Part shown: piece by piece, positions 41,979 to 51,122 of the stretch
Numbering within the stretch: position 1 is the first letter of the stretch
How the letters are laid out: each line of letters begins with the position of its first letter
DNA from: Bacillota bacterium
GTDB taxonomy: Bacteria; Bacillota; UBA4882; UBA8346
Direction: 5' to 3'
Assembly (NCBI GenBank): GCA_023401925.1
Contig: JAEXDA010000044.1
Coordinates: forward strand, 1 to 64,000
Length of the DNA stretch: 64,000 bases
The notes under the pieces: generated by a model
What the model was told of the DNA's origin: nothing
What the model saw: only the letters and a program-made list of their open reading frames with translations
Database searches by the model: none
Program-made: the position numbers and the translations under genes

Positions 41979-43672
41979 TGCAATTCGCCCCGTTTCAACT
42001 TCTCTACAAAAAAGGACAGAAATCTGCTTACATCCTGGATTTGATATAAAGTTGCCATTTGGGAAATGGAAGTCTCCTTCAAATTCGCCTGAATGATAAC
42101 ATTAGGATTGGACAAAATATTAAATATGGTATCTTCAGCAATGATTTTGCCGCCGCAAAGTACTAAACCGCGTTCAGCATACTCTAAGGCCAAATGCATA
42201 TCATGGGTGATTAAAATTATACTCACACCGCTGTTTTTAATTTTCTCCAAAAAACTCATAAACTCCCGATAAGTTCGATAATCCTGGCCTGCTGTAGGCT
42301 CATCCAAAACAATGATTTCCGGTTGCATTGCTAAAATTGAGGCGATCGTGACCCGTTTTTTTTGCCCATAACTGAGTGAATCTATCGGCCATTTCCGGTA
42401 TTTATAAAGTCCGCAAATACGTAAAGACTCTTCAACACAAGAGCGTACCTGTTCTTCCGGGTAACCGTTATTGCGCAAGCCGAAAGCAACTTCATCAAAG
42501 ATCATGGGTTTGGTAATCATTTGATTTGGATTTTGCAACACAGAGCCAATGATCTTACCGCGTTTTCGAGCCGACCAATCATCAATCACTTCTCCTTTAT
42601 ATCGGATAGTGCCGGATTGATGCCTGAGGATTCCGGATAAAATTTTTAACAAGGTTGATTTACCGGCTCCATTATTTCCTAAGACCGCCAGCATTTCTCC
42701 TTGATGGATGGTAAATGAAATATTATCAATAATATTAGGCCCATCATCAAAATAACGATATTGCAAAGCATTCACAGTTAATATTTCTACATTCTCTGGT
42801 GGTTTACGGCATTCCGTTCTATGAATATAGGCGTTTACAACCTCATTTTGAAATTTAATAATATTAGAAATATTGGAGACTCGATCATCCTTGGCCAATT
42901 TTAACTTCAAATTTTTTAAAACTTCAATGTAAAGAGGTTCCCTTAAGCCAAATCTGAAAAGCAAATCAGTGGTTAAGATTTCATCAGGAGGCCCATCTGC
43001 GACAATCTGTCCTTCGTTCATAATGACAATCCGATCAAATCCACATTCCAAAACATCTTCAATCCTGTGCTCTATCACAATGATGGTCTTTTTCATTTGC
43101 CGGTGAATGCGATTGATTGTAGCCATTGCCCGTTTACCGCTGGCAGGATCCAAATTAGCGAGCGGTTCGTCAAAAAGAAGGATTTCATTTCCATTGGTAA
43201 GGATTCCGGCAATGGAAATTTTTTGTTTTTGACCGCCGCTCAAGTTGTGAGGCGTTTCATAAATAAAATCGGACATCCCCACTTCATGCAAGGCTTGTTC
43301 CACTCGGGCCAACATTTTGGGTTGGGCGACGTTTTTATTTTCATCGGTAAAAGCTACGTCTTCCCCAACGCTTAAACCAACAAACTGCCCGTCTTGATCT
43401 TGTAAGATAGTCCCCACACATTGGCTGATTTCAAATATATTTTTTTCGTAGGGCTTAAAACCTTCAATTTCCAAAACACCATCAATTTTTCCCGAATAAG
43501 TGAAAGGAATTAGCCCATTGAGACAATGGGCTAATGTTGATTTCCCGCTCCCGCTCGGGCCGGCTATCAAGACTTTTTCACCAACTTCAATCGTCAAATT
43601 AATATTCTTAAGCGTAGGCTCTTTTAAATTATCATACCGAAAATAAAAATCATGAAATGAAATAACCGGCAC
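41975..43672 (-). CDS. ecfA: ECF transporter fused double ATPase (EcfA-EcfA')
   Basis: A protein of about 565 residues with two ABC ATPase domains. The first has Walker A 'AGPSGSGKSTLAHCLNG', signature 'NLSGGQKQK' and Walker B 'ILLFDEPLANLD'. The second has 'LGNNGAGKSTLLKIL', 'LSYGQKKRVTIASIL' and 'IIVLDEPTAGQD'. The fusion replaces separate EcfA1/EcfA2. GTG 43672 is preferred, as AAAGGAG lies 11 bases upstream and the gene then follows the S gene without overlap; TTG 43693 is the longer choice. Confidence 0.92.
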   Translation of the reverse strand: MPVISFHDFYFRYDNLKEPTLKNINLTIEVGEKVLIAGPSGSGKSTLAHCLNGLIPFTYSGKIDGVLEIEGFKPYEKNIFEISQCVGTILQDQDGQFVGLSVGEDVAFTDENKNVAQPKMLARVEQALHEVGMSDFIYETPHNLSGGQKQKISIAGILTNGNEILLFDEPLANLDPASGKRAMATINRIHRQMKKTIIVIEHRIEDVLECGFDRIVIMNEGQIVADGPPDEILTTDLLFRFGLREPLYIEVLKNLKLKLAKDDRVSNISNIIKFQNEVVNAYIHRTECRKPPENVEILTVNALQYRYFDDGPNIIDNISFTIHQGEMLAVLGNNGAGKSTLLKILSGILRHQSGTIRYKGEVIDDWSARKRGKIIGSVLQNPNQMITKPMIFDEVAFGLRNNGYPEEQVRSCVEESLRICGLYKYRKWPIDSLSYGQKKRVTIASILAMQPEIIVLDEPTAGQDYRTYREFMSFLEKIKNSGVSIILITHDMHLALEYAERGLVLCGGKIIAEDTIFNILSNPNVIIQANLKETSISQMATLYQIQDVSRFLSFFVEKLKRGELQ

Positions 43673-43689
43673 CTTAAGTAGTGCTCCTT

Positions 43690-44352
43690 TCAACCTTCAA
43701 TTTCCAGGTTGTTATTCTTACTACGTAATTTTCCAAGAGCAATTACAACAGGAATACCGACAACCGCCAGTACAATGAAGTTAGACACTCCAGCAAGACA
43801 AATTTGAAGCCATACTTTGCCTGCTGGTTCTCCATAAAGGAAAACGTCTCCGATATAGGCAAGGATGCTACCGGCTAAGATCCCAATGATTGCATATAAG
43901 TACATTTGCCAATAATGTTTAGAGGATATTTTTCCGGCCAAAACATCAAACCCATTATCGAATTTAACAAAGCCACCGAACATTCCGACTGCCGCGGAAA
44001 GAAAGACCCAGCTCCACCAAACGGAACCATACATCAGAGCATCATTTAAAGCATGACCAACAAATCCTACCAAAAATCCAACTACCGGCCCAAAGATTGC
44101 CCCGAAAATGATCAGCAAAGCCATAGCAATCCGGAAGGATGTGTTGGGCCCAATAGGAAGAGAAATGATCGACAAAGCTCCATAAAGGGCAGCCCCAATA
44201 CCAATGGCAACTACATCCCGAGTTGACAATCCTTTTCCCTTTTTCTGCTTGCTAATAATGATAAATAGCACAGCAATAACTACCATGACAAGAATTGCCA
44301 CAATTCCTTGTTTTGTTGCTAAAGAAGCTAAAAAACCCTTAATAAATTTCAT
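43690..44352 (-). CDS. ECF transporter S component (substrate-binding membrane protein)
   Basis: A 220-residue protein with about six helices, of the ECF-ribofla_trS-like family: 'LSTRDVVAIGIGAALYGAL', 'FRIAMALLIIFGAIFGPVVG' and 'GFVGHALNDALMYGSVWWSW' are typical of the Ala-rich first helices and membrane core of S components. The ligand cannot be told; there is no riboflavin or thiamine riboswitch upstream. ATG 44352 has GGGGA seven bases upstream, while ATG 44388 has none. It is the first gene of the S-A-T operon. Confidence 0.82.
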   Translation of the reverse strand: MKFIKGFLASLATKQGIVAILVMVVIAVLFIIISKQKKGKGLSTRDVVAIGIGAALYGALSIISLPIGPNTSFRIAMALLIIFGAIFGPVVGFLVGFVGHALNDALMYGSVWWSWVFLSAAVGMFGGFVKFDNGFDVLAGKISSKHYWQMYLYAIIGILAGSILAYIGDVFLYGEPAGKVWLQICLAGVSNFIVLAVVGIPVVIALGKLRSKNNNLEIEG

Positions 44353-44536
44353 AATCATTCCCCACTTTTTTAAATTTAAGTACTTCATTTGGGTTCATGA
44401 AAGCTGACTAGTGTTCAACGAGAATATTCATCTTTTTCATAAATCAAGTGCTCGATCCACTTTCATTAAAAAAGGTTGATTTTCCAAATTCATTATAAAT
44501 TGTTCCTCGATAAAATGCAATATCCAAGTAAACAAA

Positions 44537-44566
44537 TAGAAATCATTCCAAATGGGATGATTTCTA
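44537..44566 (-). terminator. Hairpin downstream of oadA
   Basis: TAGAAATCAT and ATGATTTCTA arms with a short inner stem form a hairpin 50 bases after the oadA stop. The uridine tract on the minus strand is weak (TTTGTTTAC). It could end the oad transcript. Confidence 0.5.
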
Positions 44567-44616
44567 TAAAAACCAAAATAGAGCTATCGTTACGACAAGT
44601 TCAAAAAATTTAATGA

Positions 44617-46419
44617 TTACCCACGTTTCTTAATCGTAGCAACCACTGCACTCGTTGGTACTTGTTGACCCTGACTGACATGAATGGAAACCACTTGCCC
44701 ATCGAAAGGAGAATTTAAGGGAGTCTCCATTTTCATCGATTCAAGCACCATAACAGGCTCATCTTTTTTAATCATATCTCCGGCTTTTTTATTGATCCTT
44801 AAAACCAATCCAGGTAATGCAGTTTTAATCGGTTGGTCTTCTCCCGTGATTTGAACTGCATTTGCATTTTCCTGAACGCCTTCACCGATCTCATAATTGA
44901 AACTTTGACCGTTGACGATTGCTTTATCGGCTTCCAATTTCACTGTATAAGAATTTCCATTCAATTTAACGGTATAAGTATCTGTTTTGGGAGTACTTTC
45001 CGAAACATTCTCTTTTTTAACTTCCTTGCGCACGCCAATCGTTCCCTGGCCTTTTAAGAAAGCCACGCCCTTTTCAGCGCAACTGGCAATAATAAAGATA
45101 TTTTCATCAGTTATAGAAAGACCTTCATTTTGCAACACTTTTTTACTTGCGGCAGTACCTTTTTCAGGATTCCGGTCATTAATAGCCAGAGGACTTTCGG
45201 TGGTAGGTTCCAGTTTTAATTGTTCCTGAGCGATTGCTACAATGGCAGGATCCGGAACGACCGGAGTCTTGCCAAAATAACCAAGAACCATCTTACCATA
45301 GCCTTGCGCAATCTTTTTCCAGGGCCCAAACATCACGTTATTAAAGGCCTGTTGGAAATAAAACTGGGAAACAGGAGTTACTGAAGTTCCAAAACCGCCT
45401 TTGGCAACAGCTTCACCCATTGCGGCGATAACTTCAGGATATCTGTCCATCAGTTGGTTGTCCCGCAGCATTTGGGTATTGGCTGTCAAAGCTCCACCGG
45501 GCATTGGGAAGAAAGGAATTAACGGCTCAACTTTAGTGGCTTCAGGAGGCAGGAAATAATCTTTCATAGCTTCTTTGAAGCTCTGCTCCAATCTCATAAC
45601 CTTAAAAATGTCAATGTCCAGATCATAATCGGTCCCGCGCAAAACATGCCACATCGTAATTAAATCAGGCTGACAAGTACCACCGGATGCCGGTGCAAGT
45701 GACAAGTCGAGTTGATCGACTCCGGCCTCAATCGCCGCTTTATAGGCCACAGTACCTGAACCGGCGGTTTCATGGGAATGGAATACAATCTTCACATCTT
45801 TACCCAATAATTGGCGGGCCATCTTTATGGTATCGTATACTTTTTGGGGACGGCTGGTTCCGGAAGCATCTTTAAAACAGAGGGAATCAAAAGGAATTTC
45901 GGCTTCCAGGATTTTTTTGAGTCTGTCCATATAAAACTCCGGAGTATGGGCTCCTTCGCAATTGGGAGGCAATTCCATCATCGTAATGGTTACTTCATGA
46001 TTTAAACCGGCGTCTTTAATGCATTTACCGGAATAAATCAAATTATTGACATCATTTAAGGCATCGAAGTTCCGGATGGTTGTCATACCGTGTTTCTTGA
46101 AAAGATCAGCATGGAGTTTAATGATGTCACTGGGCTGTGAATCCAAGGCCACTACGTTGATGCCGCGGGCCAATGTTTGCAGATTGGCTTTGGTTCCGGC
46201 AGCTTTGCGGAAAGCGTCCATAACCTCAAAGGCATTTTCATTACAGTAGAAAAACGGTGATTGAAACATCGCACCGCCCCCGGCTTCCAAATGCTCAATT
46301 CCAGCTTGAGCCGCTTCTTCAACAACCGGCAAATAATCTTTGGAAAATACCCGGGCTCCATAAACTGATTGGAAGCCATCGCGAAACGCAGTTAACATAA
46401 ACTGAATCTTTTTTTTCAT
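44617..46419 (-). CDS. oadA: Oxaloacetate decarboxylase alpha subunit (carboxyltransferase + biotin domain)
   Basis: A 600-residue protein. The N-terminal HMGL-like carboxyltransferase barrel has 'LTAFRDGFQSVYGARV', 'LCFKDASGTSRPQ' and the metal-binding 'HSHETAGSG'. A conserved carboxylase domain follows, and the C-terminal biotinyl domain carries 'VLESMKMETPL' with the biotinylated Lys at about 563, 37 residues from the end. It transfers CO2 from oxaloacetate to biotin; the beta subunit then decarboxylates biotin and pumps Na+. ATG 46419 has GAGG upstream. A pyruvate carboxylase B-type role is an alternative, but beta and gamma subunits next door favour the pump. Confidence 0.92.
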   Translation of the reverse strand: MKKKIQFMLTAFRDGFQSVYGARVFSKDYLPVVEEAAQAGIEHLEAGGGAMFQSPFFYCNENAFEVMDAFRKAAGTKANLQTLARGINVVALDSQPSDIIKLHADLFKKHGMTTIRNFDALNDVNNLIYSGKCIKDAGLNHEVTITMMELPPNCEGAHTPEFYMDRLKKILEAEIPFDSLCFKDASGTSRPQKVYDTIKMARQLLGKDVKIVFHSHETAGSGTVAYKAAIEAGVDQLDLSLAPASGGTCQPDLITMWHVLRGTDYDLDIDIFKVMRLEQSFKEAMKDYFLPPEATKVEPLIPFFPMPGGALTANTQMLRDNQLMDRYPEVIAAMGEAVAKGGFGTSVTPVSQFYFQQAFNNVMFGPWKKIAQGYGKMVLGYFGKTPVVPDPAIVAIAQEQLKLEPTTESPLAINDRNPEKGTAASKKVLQNEGLSITDENIFIIASCAEKGVAFLKGQGTIGVRKEVKKENVSESTPKTDTYTVKLNGNSYTVKLEADKAIVNGQSFNYEIGEGVQENANAVQITGEDQPIKTALPGLVLRINKKAGDMIKKDEPVMVLESMKMETPLNSPFDGQVVSIHVSQGQQVPTSAVVATIKKRG

Positions 46420-46526
46420 TTGTCTTGGTCCTCTCTTGAAAATATCTTTCGATGCTTCAATATTCAAAATAACATTTTACCAATAATTAACCAACGCCAG
46501 TTTAGGCGAAAATCAATCAAATGAAG

Positions 46527-46745
46527 TCAAACGGTTTGCTTGGCAATCACAATTGCGGCAGCAATAGCCGAATCATCCGAAACAGTTTCAGATAACGATT
46601 CTCCTGTAAATAAATCATCTACAGAAGAGGTATTTTTGGAAAAACGTGTTAAAACCACCTGCATCACCTGTATCAATCCGGCTACAAAAAAAGCAACAAC
46701 TATAAGAACAAAACAACTGATAACGATAATGTTCGTCGCGGTCAT
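46527..46745 (-). CDS. oadG: Sodium-pump decarboxylase gamma subunit
   Basis: A 72-residue protein with one N-terminal membrane helix ('IIVISCFVLIVVAFFVAGLI') and a C-terminal 'AIAAAIVIAKQ' segment, as in OadG/MmdD family members, which hold the alpha and beta subunits together. It has a strong AAAGGAGG ribosome site and lies 13 bases after oadB. Confidence 0.88.
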   Translation of the reverse strand: MTATNIIVISCFVLIVVAFFVAGLIQVMQVVLTRFSKNTSSVDDLFTGESLSETVSDDSAIAAAIVIAKQTV

Positions 46746-46758
46746 TTTCAGGCCTCCT

Positions 46759-47997
46759 TTATTTAATCAGCGCGCAGTATATCCCGGCGAGAATAGCCGT
46801 TGTTATAACACCGCTAATATTAGCGCCAAGCGCATATGGCATTATAATGGCCTGGGGATTGTCCTTGGATACAACTTTTTGAGCTATTTTCGCAGTAGTC
46901 GGAACGCAGGAAACTCCGGCGATACCAACAACCGGATTGACTTTCCCTTTTGAAAAAAAGTAAGCCAAATAACCGCCGATAAGACCGCCGATTCCCGAAA
47001 GCAGCAGGGATAGAATTCCCAATAATAAAAGCGGCAAAACTTTCGGATCCAGAATTGTGTTGGCTTCACAGAGTATTCCCAGCATTAACCCTAAAAACAT
47101 GGTTGAAATATAAAGCACCGGGCCGCTGAGTAATTCCTGAAACTGTTTAATACCGGACTCGCGAATAACGACTCCAAAGAAAAGCGAGAAAACAAGCGGC
47201 GCAGCCACTGGGAAAAGAAATGACAATAGAACACAGCAAATCGTGGCAAAAGCCATCTTCTGACCTGATGTAAAATTCTTATTTTTAGGCGGATCCATGG
47301 GGATTGCGCGAAGCCTTTGGGGAATTAGGGCTTTTATTAAATAAGGATAACCGCCGTAGGTTAAACCCAAATACAGATACGCGACAACAGCAATGGGGAC
47401 GAATAATTCCGGCGCCAGTTTCAAAGACGTGAACAAAACCATCGGACCATCGGCGCCGCCAATCATTGCCACTGCAGCGGATTGCTTAAGAGTCAAACCG
47501 AATAAACTCGCAATGGGTAAAGTAAGAATTGTCCCAAGTTCGGCGAATATCGCAATGAACATGGAAAGAAAAGGCCTAGCCATAACGAAACCAACATCTA
47601 ACAAGGAACCAATTCCCATAAATACCAAACAAGCGATTAAACCATTGGAGAAGGTAAAAGTATATATGGGTTGAAGCCAGTCGATCCCGAGGATATACAT
47701 CAAATCTCCCGCCGCAGCCACTTTACTCATTCCGGCCCCTGCCTGGGCTTCAACAAACAAAGTACCCAACCCGTTGTGCAGGTTCAACGGATCAAAGAAC
47801 AATACTGAAGCATTAATGGTGGCCATGCCTAATCCCATTGGGATCATCAACAATGGTTCCAAAATGCCTTTTCTACCTAAGTACATCAACAGCAGTCCCA
47901 ACAATATCAGGACCACACGGGATAAATTGGTAGCGAACGGCGAGGCAATAAAAGTTTGAACTCCTTGAAATACATCGAGAATAGAATGAATGCTCAT
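46759..47997 (-). CDS. oadB: Sodium-translocating decarboxylase beta subunit
   Basis: A 412-residue membrane protein that decarboxylates carboxybiotin and exports Na+. It has about ten helices, the conserved 'AVAMIGGADGPMVLFTS' segment with the essential Asp in region IIIa, and 'LGANISGVITTA' near the C-terminus. Typical OadB length is about 430. First gene of oadB-oadG-oadA. The pump lets a fermenting cell gain a sodium gradient from oxaloacetate; use with methylmalonyl-CoA or glutaconyl-CoA instead cannot be excluded from this subunit alone. Confidence 0.93.
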   Translation of the reverse strand: MSIHSILDVFQGVQTFIASPFATNLSRVVLILLGLLLMYLGRKGILEPLLMIPMGLGMATINASVLFFDPLNLHNGLGTLFVEAQAGAGMSKVAAAGDLMYILGIDWLQPIYTFTFSNGLIACLVFMGIGSLLDVGFVMARPFLSMFIAIFAELGTILTLPIASLFGLTLKQSAAVAMIGGADGPMVLFTSLKLAPELFVPIAVVAYLYLGLTYGGYPYLIKALIPQRLRAIPMDPPKNKNFTSGQKMAFATICCVLLSFLFPVAAPLVFSLFFGVVIRESGIKQFQELLSGPVLYISTMFLGLMLGILCEANTILDPKVLPLLLLGILSLLLSGIGGLIGGYLAYFFSKGKVNPVVGIAGVSCVPTTAKIAQKVVSKDNPQAIIMPYALGANISGVITTAILAGIYCALIK

Positions 47998-48204
47998 AAA
48001 TCATGTCTCCTGTGCTATTAAAGTTAGTTCAACGATTATCGGATAGCAATCTAAATTGTAATTAATTTGACAATTTCATACAATCAAAATACTACCACCT
48101 TAAATAAGTTTATCTTGAAATTTCCCACATGTCTAGTTAATGTTAACTTCATTTAAAAATTGTTAACAATTGGCTCGTAGCTCCATGAGCTTAGGTTTTT
48201 GAAT

Positions 48205-48245
48205 AAAAAAAATCACTCTATTCTTTATGAATAAAATGATTTTTA
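48205..48245 (-). terminator. ilvC terminator
   Basis: On the minus strand AAAATCATTTTATTC, a short loop and GAATAGAGTGATTTTTTTTA form a stem with a uridine tail, 25 bases after the ilvC stop. Confidence 0.75.
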
Positions 48246-48269
48246 TTTTAACCCATTATTAAAATTTAT

Positions 48270-49364
48270 TTAGGCTTCGCTTCGTCCACTAACGCCTTTA
48301 GTAGAATCAGTAATCCGTTTTTCAGGTTCATGTGGCCTTAAGCTTCTTGCGGCAGCACCGGCTTGCCACATTTCGGAGCTTCTGATTTCAGCCAATTCTG
48401 CATTTAAGTCATCCTGGTAATTGGCTTTACTGCAAGAACTAATCACCCGACGGGTTTCGCTGCCGTCTTTTACCTTTTGATATAACTCCTTAAATGTCGG
48501 TAATACGGCTGCTTTAAAACGGGGTTTCCAGTCCAAAGCGCCTCTTTGGGCAGTCGCAGAACAGTTGGAATACATCCAGTCCATTCCCTTTTCATCAACT
48601 AACCGAATTAAGCTTTGGGTTAATTCTTCAACTGTTTCATTAAAAGCTTCACTGGGAGAATGACCATTTTCGCGCAATACTTCGTATTGGGCTTCCATAA
48701 TTCCGGCCAAGGCACCCATAAGCACTCCACGTTCACCCGTTAAATCACTATAAACTTCCTTTTCAAAAGTTGTGGGGAACATATAACCGGAACCCACAGC
48801 AATCCCCATTGCTAAACAGCGGTCTAACCCTTTTTGAGAATAATCCTGAAATACGGCAAAACTGGAATTAATTCCGGCACCTGATAAGAAATTGCGTCGA
48901 ACATTGAGGCCCGATCCTTTCGGAGCGACCATCAGCACATCAATATCAGCCGGCGGGACGATTTCCGTTTGATCTTTATAGACAATGGAAAAACCATGGG
49001 AAAAATATAAAGCTTTTCCCGTAGTGAGATGCTTTTTGACCATAGGCCATATCTGCCTTTGAGCGGCATCCGAAACCAGCATCATAATCATAGTGCCTTT
49101 TTCAGATGCTTCCTCCAATTCAAAAAGATCTTTCCCAGGTACCCAGCCATCCTTTACAGCCCGGTCCCAGTCTTTGGATTTCCGTTGCCCAATAATGACG
49201 TTAAAGCCATTATCTTTCAAATTAAGGGCTTGGGCCGGACCTTGTACCCCATAACCTAAAACAGCAATGACTTCATTCTTCAAAATTTCTCTTGCTTTTG
49301 AAAGAGGGAATTCTTCCCGGGTAACAACATCTTCTAAAACTCCACCAAAATTAATCTTTGCCAT
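48270..49364 (-). CDS. ilvC: Ketol-acid reductoisomerase
   Basis: A 364-residue NAD(P)H- and Mg-dependent enzyme of valine/isoleucine synthesis. It has the nucleotide motif 'VLGYGVQGPAQALNL', 'IIGQRKSKDWDRA', 'FSHGFSIVYK', the 'APKGSGLNVRR' active-site segment and the knotted C-terminal domain with 'DLTGERGVLMGALAGIMEAQ' and 'EAFNETVEE'. The GPAQALNLKDNG type resembles the branch that is also seen in Bacteroidetes and fungi rather than the classical short form. It stands alone: no other ilv/leu gene or T-box is seen. Confidence 0.94.
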   Translation of the reverse strand: MAKINFGGVLEDVVTREEFPLSKAREILKNEVIAVLGYGVQGPAQALNLKDNGFNVIIGQRKSKDWDRAVKDGWVPGKDLFELEEASEKGTMIMMLVSDAAQRQIWPMVKKHLTTGKALYFSHGFSIVYKDQTEIVPPADIDVLMVAPKGSGLNVRRNFLSGAGINSSFAVFQDYSQKGLDRCLAMGIAVGSGYMFPTTFEKEVYSDLTGERGVLMGALAGIMEAQYEVLRENGHSPSEAFNETVEELTQSLIRLVDEKGMDWMYSNCSATAQRGALDWKPRFKAAVLPTFKELYQKVKDGSETRRVISSCSKANYQDDLNAELAEIRSSEMWQAGAAARSLRPHEPEKRITDSTKGVSGRSEA

Positions 49365-49550
49365 CCTACCTACCTCCTGCTATACTCTTCTCGATTCATC
49401 CAAAATAAATTAATATATAATATACCACAAGTAATTATATCAGACAATAATACATCTTAAATTCTTTTCAATAAATCAACAATGGATAGATAAAATGGAA
49501 CATTTAAAACAAAAGCTAGCTTTTTGCAACATAAAACCAATTATTAATCA

Positions 49551-49775
49551 TCAACGGCATGTCCCACAACTTCCCCCATGGCATGAACCACAAGAGTGAG
49601 CCGAACCGCCTATGGTTGTTGAGCCGTCGTTGCCAACGCTTTTTGCAGAAAAGAGCGAGAGTTTCCTTTTGGTTTCTGTTGAAGAACATTTCGGGCAGGG
49701 AGCATTTTCCCCGGTTCGGCACAGTTCTTCAAATTCATGATTGCAAGCTAGACATTGAAATTCATAAATTGGCAT
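49551..49775 (-). CDS. FmdB-family zinc-ribbon protein
   Basis: A 74-residue protein beginning 'MPIYEFQCLACNHEFEEL' with the zinc-ribbon cysteines CxxC ... CxxC ('CLAC', 'CPKC'). A Cys/Gly/His-rich tail ('SCGSCHGGSCGTC') follows. Function in the family is unsettled (regulatory or metal handling). ATG 49775 matches the family start; the longer frame adds four residues. It lies 48 bases after pduL. Confidence 0.88.
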   Translation of the reverse strand: MPIYEFQCLACNHEFEELCRTGENAPCPKCSSTETKRKLSLFSAKSVGNDGSTTIGGSAHSCGSCHGGSCGTCR

Positions 49776-49823
49776 GATTATCACCACATTAAAATAGAAC
49801 TAATAATTAAAACTCGACACCAT

Positions 49824-50399
49824 TTATTTTATAATGGTACCCAAATCCCCATTTTTTAAACCGGCTGCATTGGCTTCGTCTGTATCCAGGTGCATATCCT
49901 TTGCGAAATTGGGGCTAACTCTAACCAATACATTGTTAAACACTATGGACCGCTCGCCGTTAAACTTTACCGAGATGCAGTCTTTATCATTTAAGCCCAG
50001 TTCTTTCGCTTCATCAGTATGCAAATGAAGATGCCGCAGTGCAATGATGACTCCTTCTTTAAGTTCAATTCGTCCTTTCGGTCCCTCGATTGTAATACCG
50101 GCCGAACCGACAATTGAACCGGAGTCTCTAACCGGAGCAGTTACCCCCAAAGGAAAGCTATCCGTCCTTGAAATTTCAACCTGAGTTGCTTTTCGAACCG
50201 GACCCAATATTCTTACTTTTGAAAGAGTTCCCTTGGACCCAATCAGGTTAACTGTTTCTTCGCAGGCAAATTGTCCGGGTTGAGAAAGATTTTTGGTCGG
50301 TGTAAGTTGATGTCCGGTACCAAAAAGAGTCTCCAGATCAGCCTGGGAAAGATGAACATGACGGTTGGAAATACCCACAGATACTAAGTTGTCAGCCAT
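49824..50399 (-). CDS. pduL: Phosphate propanoyltransferase (PduL-type phosphotransacylase)
   Basis: A 191-residue zinc enzyme that exchanges acyl-CoA with acyl-phosphate (acetyl or propionyl). It has 'GISNRHVHLSQADL' and 'ALRHLHLHTDEA', the His-rich metal motifs of the two beta-barrel domains, and 'FPLGVTAPVRDSG'. No N-terminal microcompartment targeting extension is evident and no shell genes are near, so it probably works in ordinary acetate/propionate formation. ATG 50399 has GGAGG upstream. Confidence 0.92.
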   Translation of the reverse strand: MADNLVSVGISNRHVHLSQADLETLFGTGHQLTPTKNLSQPGQFACEETVNLIGSKGTLSKVRILGPVRKATQVEISRTDSFPLGVTAPVRDSGSIVGSAGITIEGPKGRIELKEGVIIALRHLHLHTDEAKELGLNDKDCISVKFNGERSIVFNNVLVRVSPNFAKDMHLDTDEANAAGLKNGDLGTIIK

Positions 50400-50476
50400 T
50401 TAAAGCGCCTCCGTGATGGTTTGATTTTCCATTGAATTTAGGTATAAAAAAAAGCGGTTATTAACCGACATAATAC

Positions 50477-50552
<76 letters not shown>

Positions 50553-50626
50553 GTTTTAATTCCTTATATAGTATAGCGAATATACTCTGCTTTGTCAATT
50601 TCAATTTTGTTAATCGTAAACCAATT

Positions 50627-51028
50627 TTATCCTTTCCCTCCCGAAACATTGACGCCGATAATACCGCCAAAAGTTCCGATAATAATGGAAATTAGACTTT
50701 TTAACAAGTAAATTCCTACATGAATGGATTGATGAAAACAAACAGCTAAAATCAACCATAAAAAAGAAATGACAACTGCAACTCCAATTCCCACCGCCCA
50801 ACCCTTTTGCCGGCTCCTCCATCCCGCCATAATCGAACCAAAAACAACTGACACGAAAAAAAGCAGTAAATATAAACTATTATTCGGCCACGAAACCGTT
50901 CCGGTCCATCCTATTTCAGTAAAAACGGCTGTAAATATTGTCAGGATTGATGCCATCAAAAAAGCAGCTAAACTTCCATAAATTACTGCTCCGACCGGAA
51001 ATAAGGTTTCCTCTCGGTCGATATCCAT
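50627..51028 (-). CDS. TIGR04086 family membrane protein
   Basis: A 133-residue protein with four predicted membrane helices. 'VGAVIYGSLAAFLMASILT' at the start and 'SIIIGTFGGIIGVNVS' at the end match the TIGR04086 (YrzE-like) family found in spore-forming Bacillota. The function is unknown. ATG 51028 follows a GGGAGGTG ribosome site. Confidence 0.8.
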   Translation of the reverse strand: MDIDREETLFPVGAVIYGSLAAFLMASILTIFTAVFTEIGWTGTVSWPNNSLYLLLFFVSVVFGSIMAGWRSRQKGWAVGIGVAVVISFLWLILAVCFHQSIHVGIYLLKSLISIIIGTFGGIIGVNVSGGKG

Positions 51029-51122
51029 CCGTTCACACCTCCCATATTGGTACAGTGTATGGGAGTTACCGGGTAAATATGACTTTAAGATAGATTCTCA
51101 CCTTATCGCTATCAATAAAAAT

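Noticed and set aside
43690..44616. Riboflavin, thiamine or cobalamin riboswitch before the ECF operon
   Set aside because: None of the conserved blocks (for example the CTGATGA core of the TPP switch or the FMN core) is present.
44617..47997. Methylmalonyl-CoA or glutaconyl-CoA decarboxylase instead of oxaloacetate decarboxylase
   Set aside because: The alpha subunit is an HMGL-type carboxyltransferase with biotin domain attached, as in OadA/PycB, not the crotonase-like carboxyltransferase of MmdA or GcdA.
48270..49500. T-box or leader attenuator upstream of ilvC
   Set aside because: No AGGGTGG-type T-box core or branched-chain-rich leader frame was found in the 180 bases upstream.
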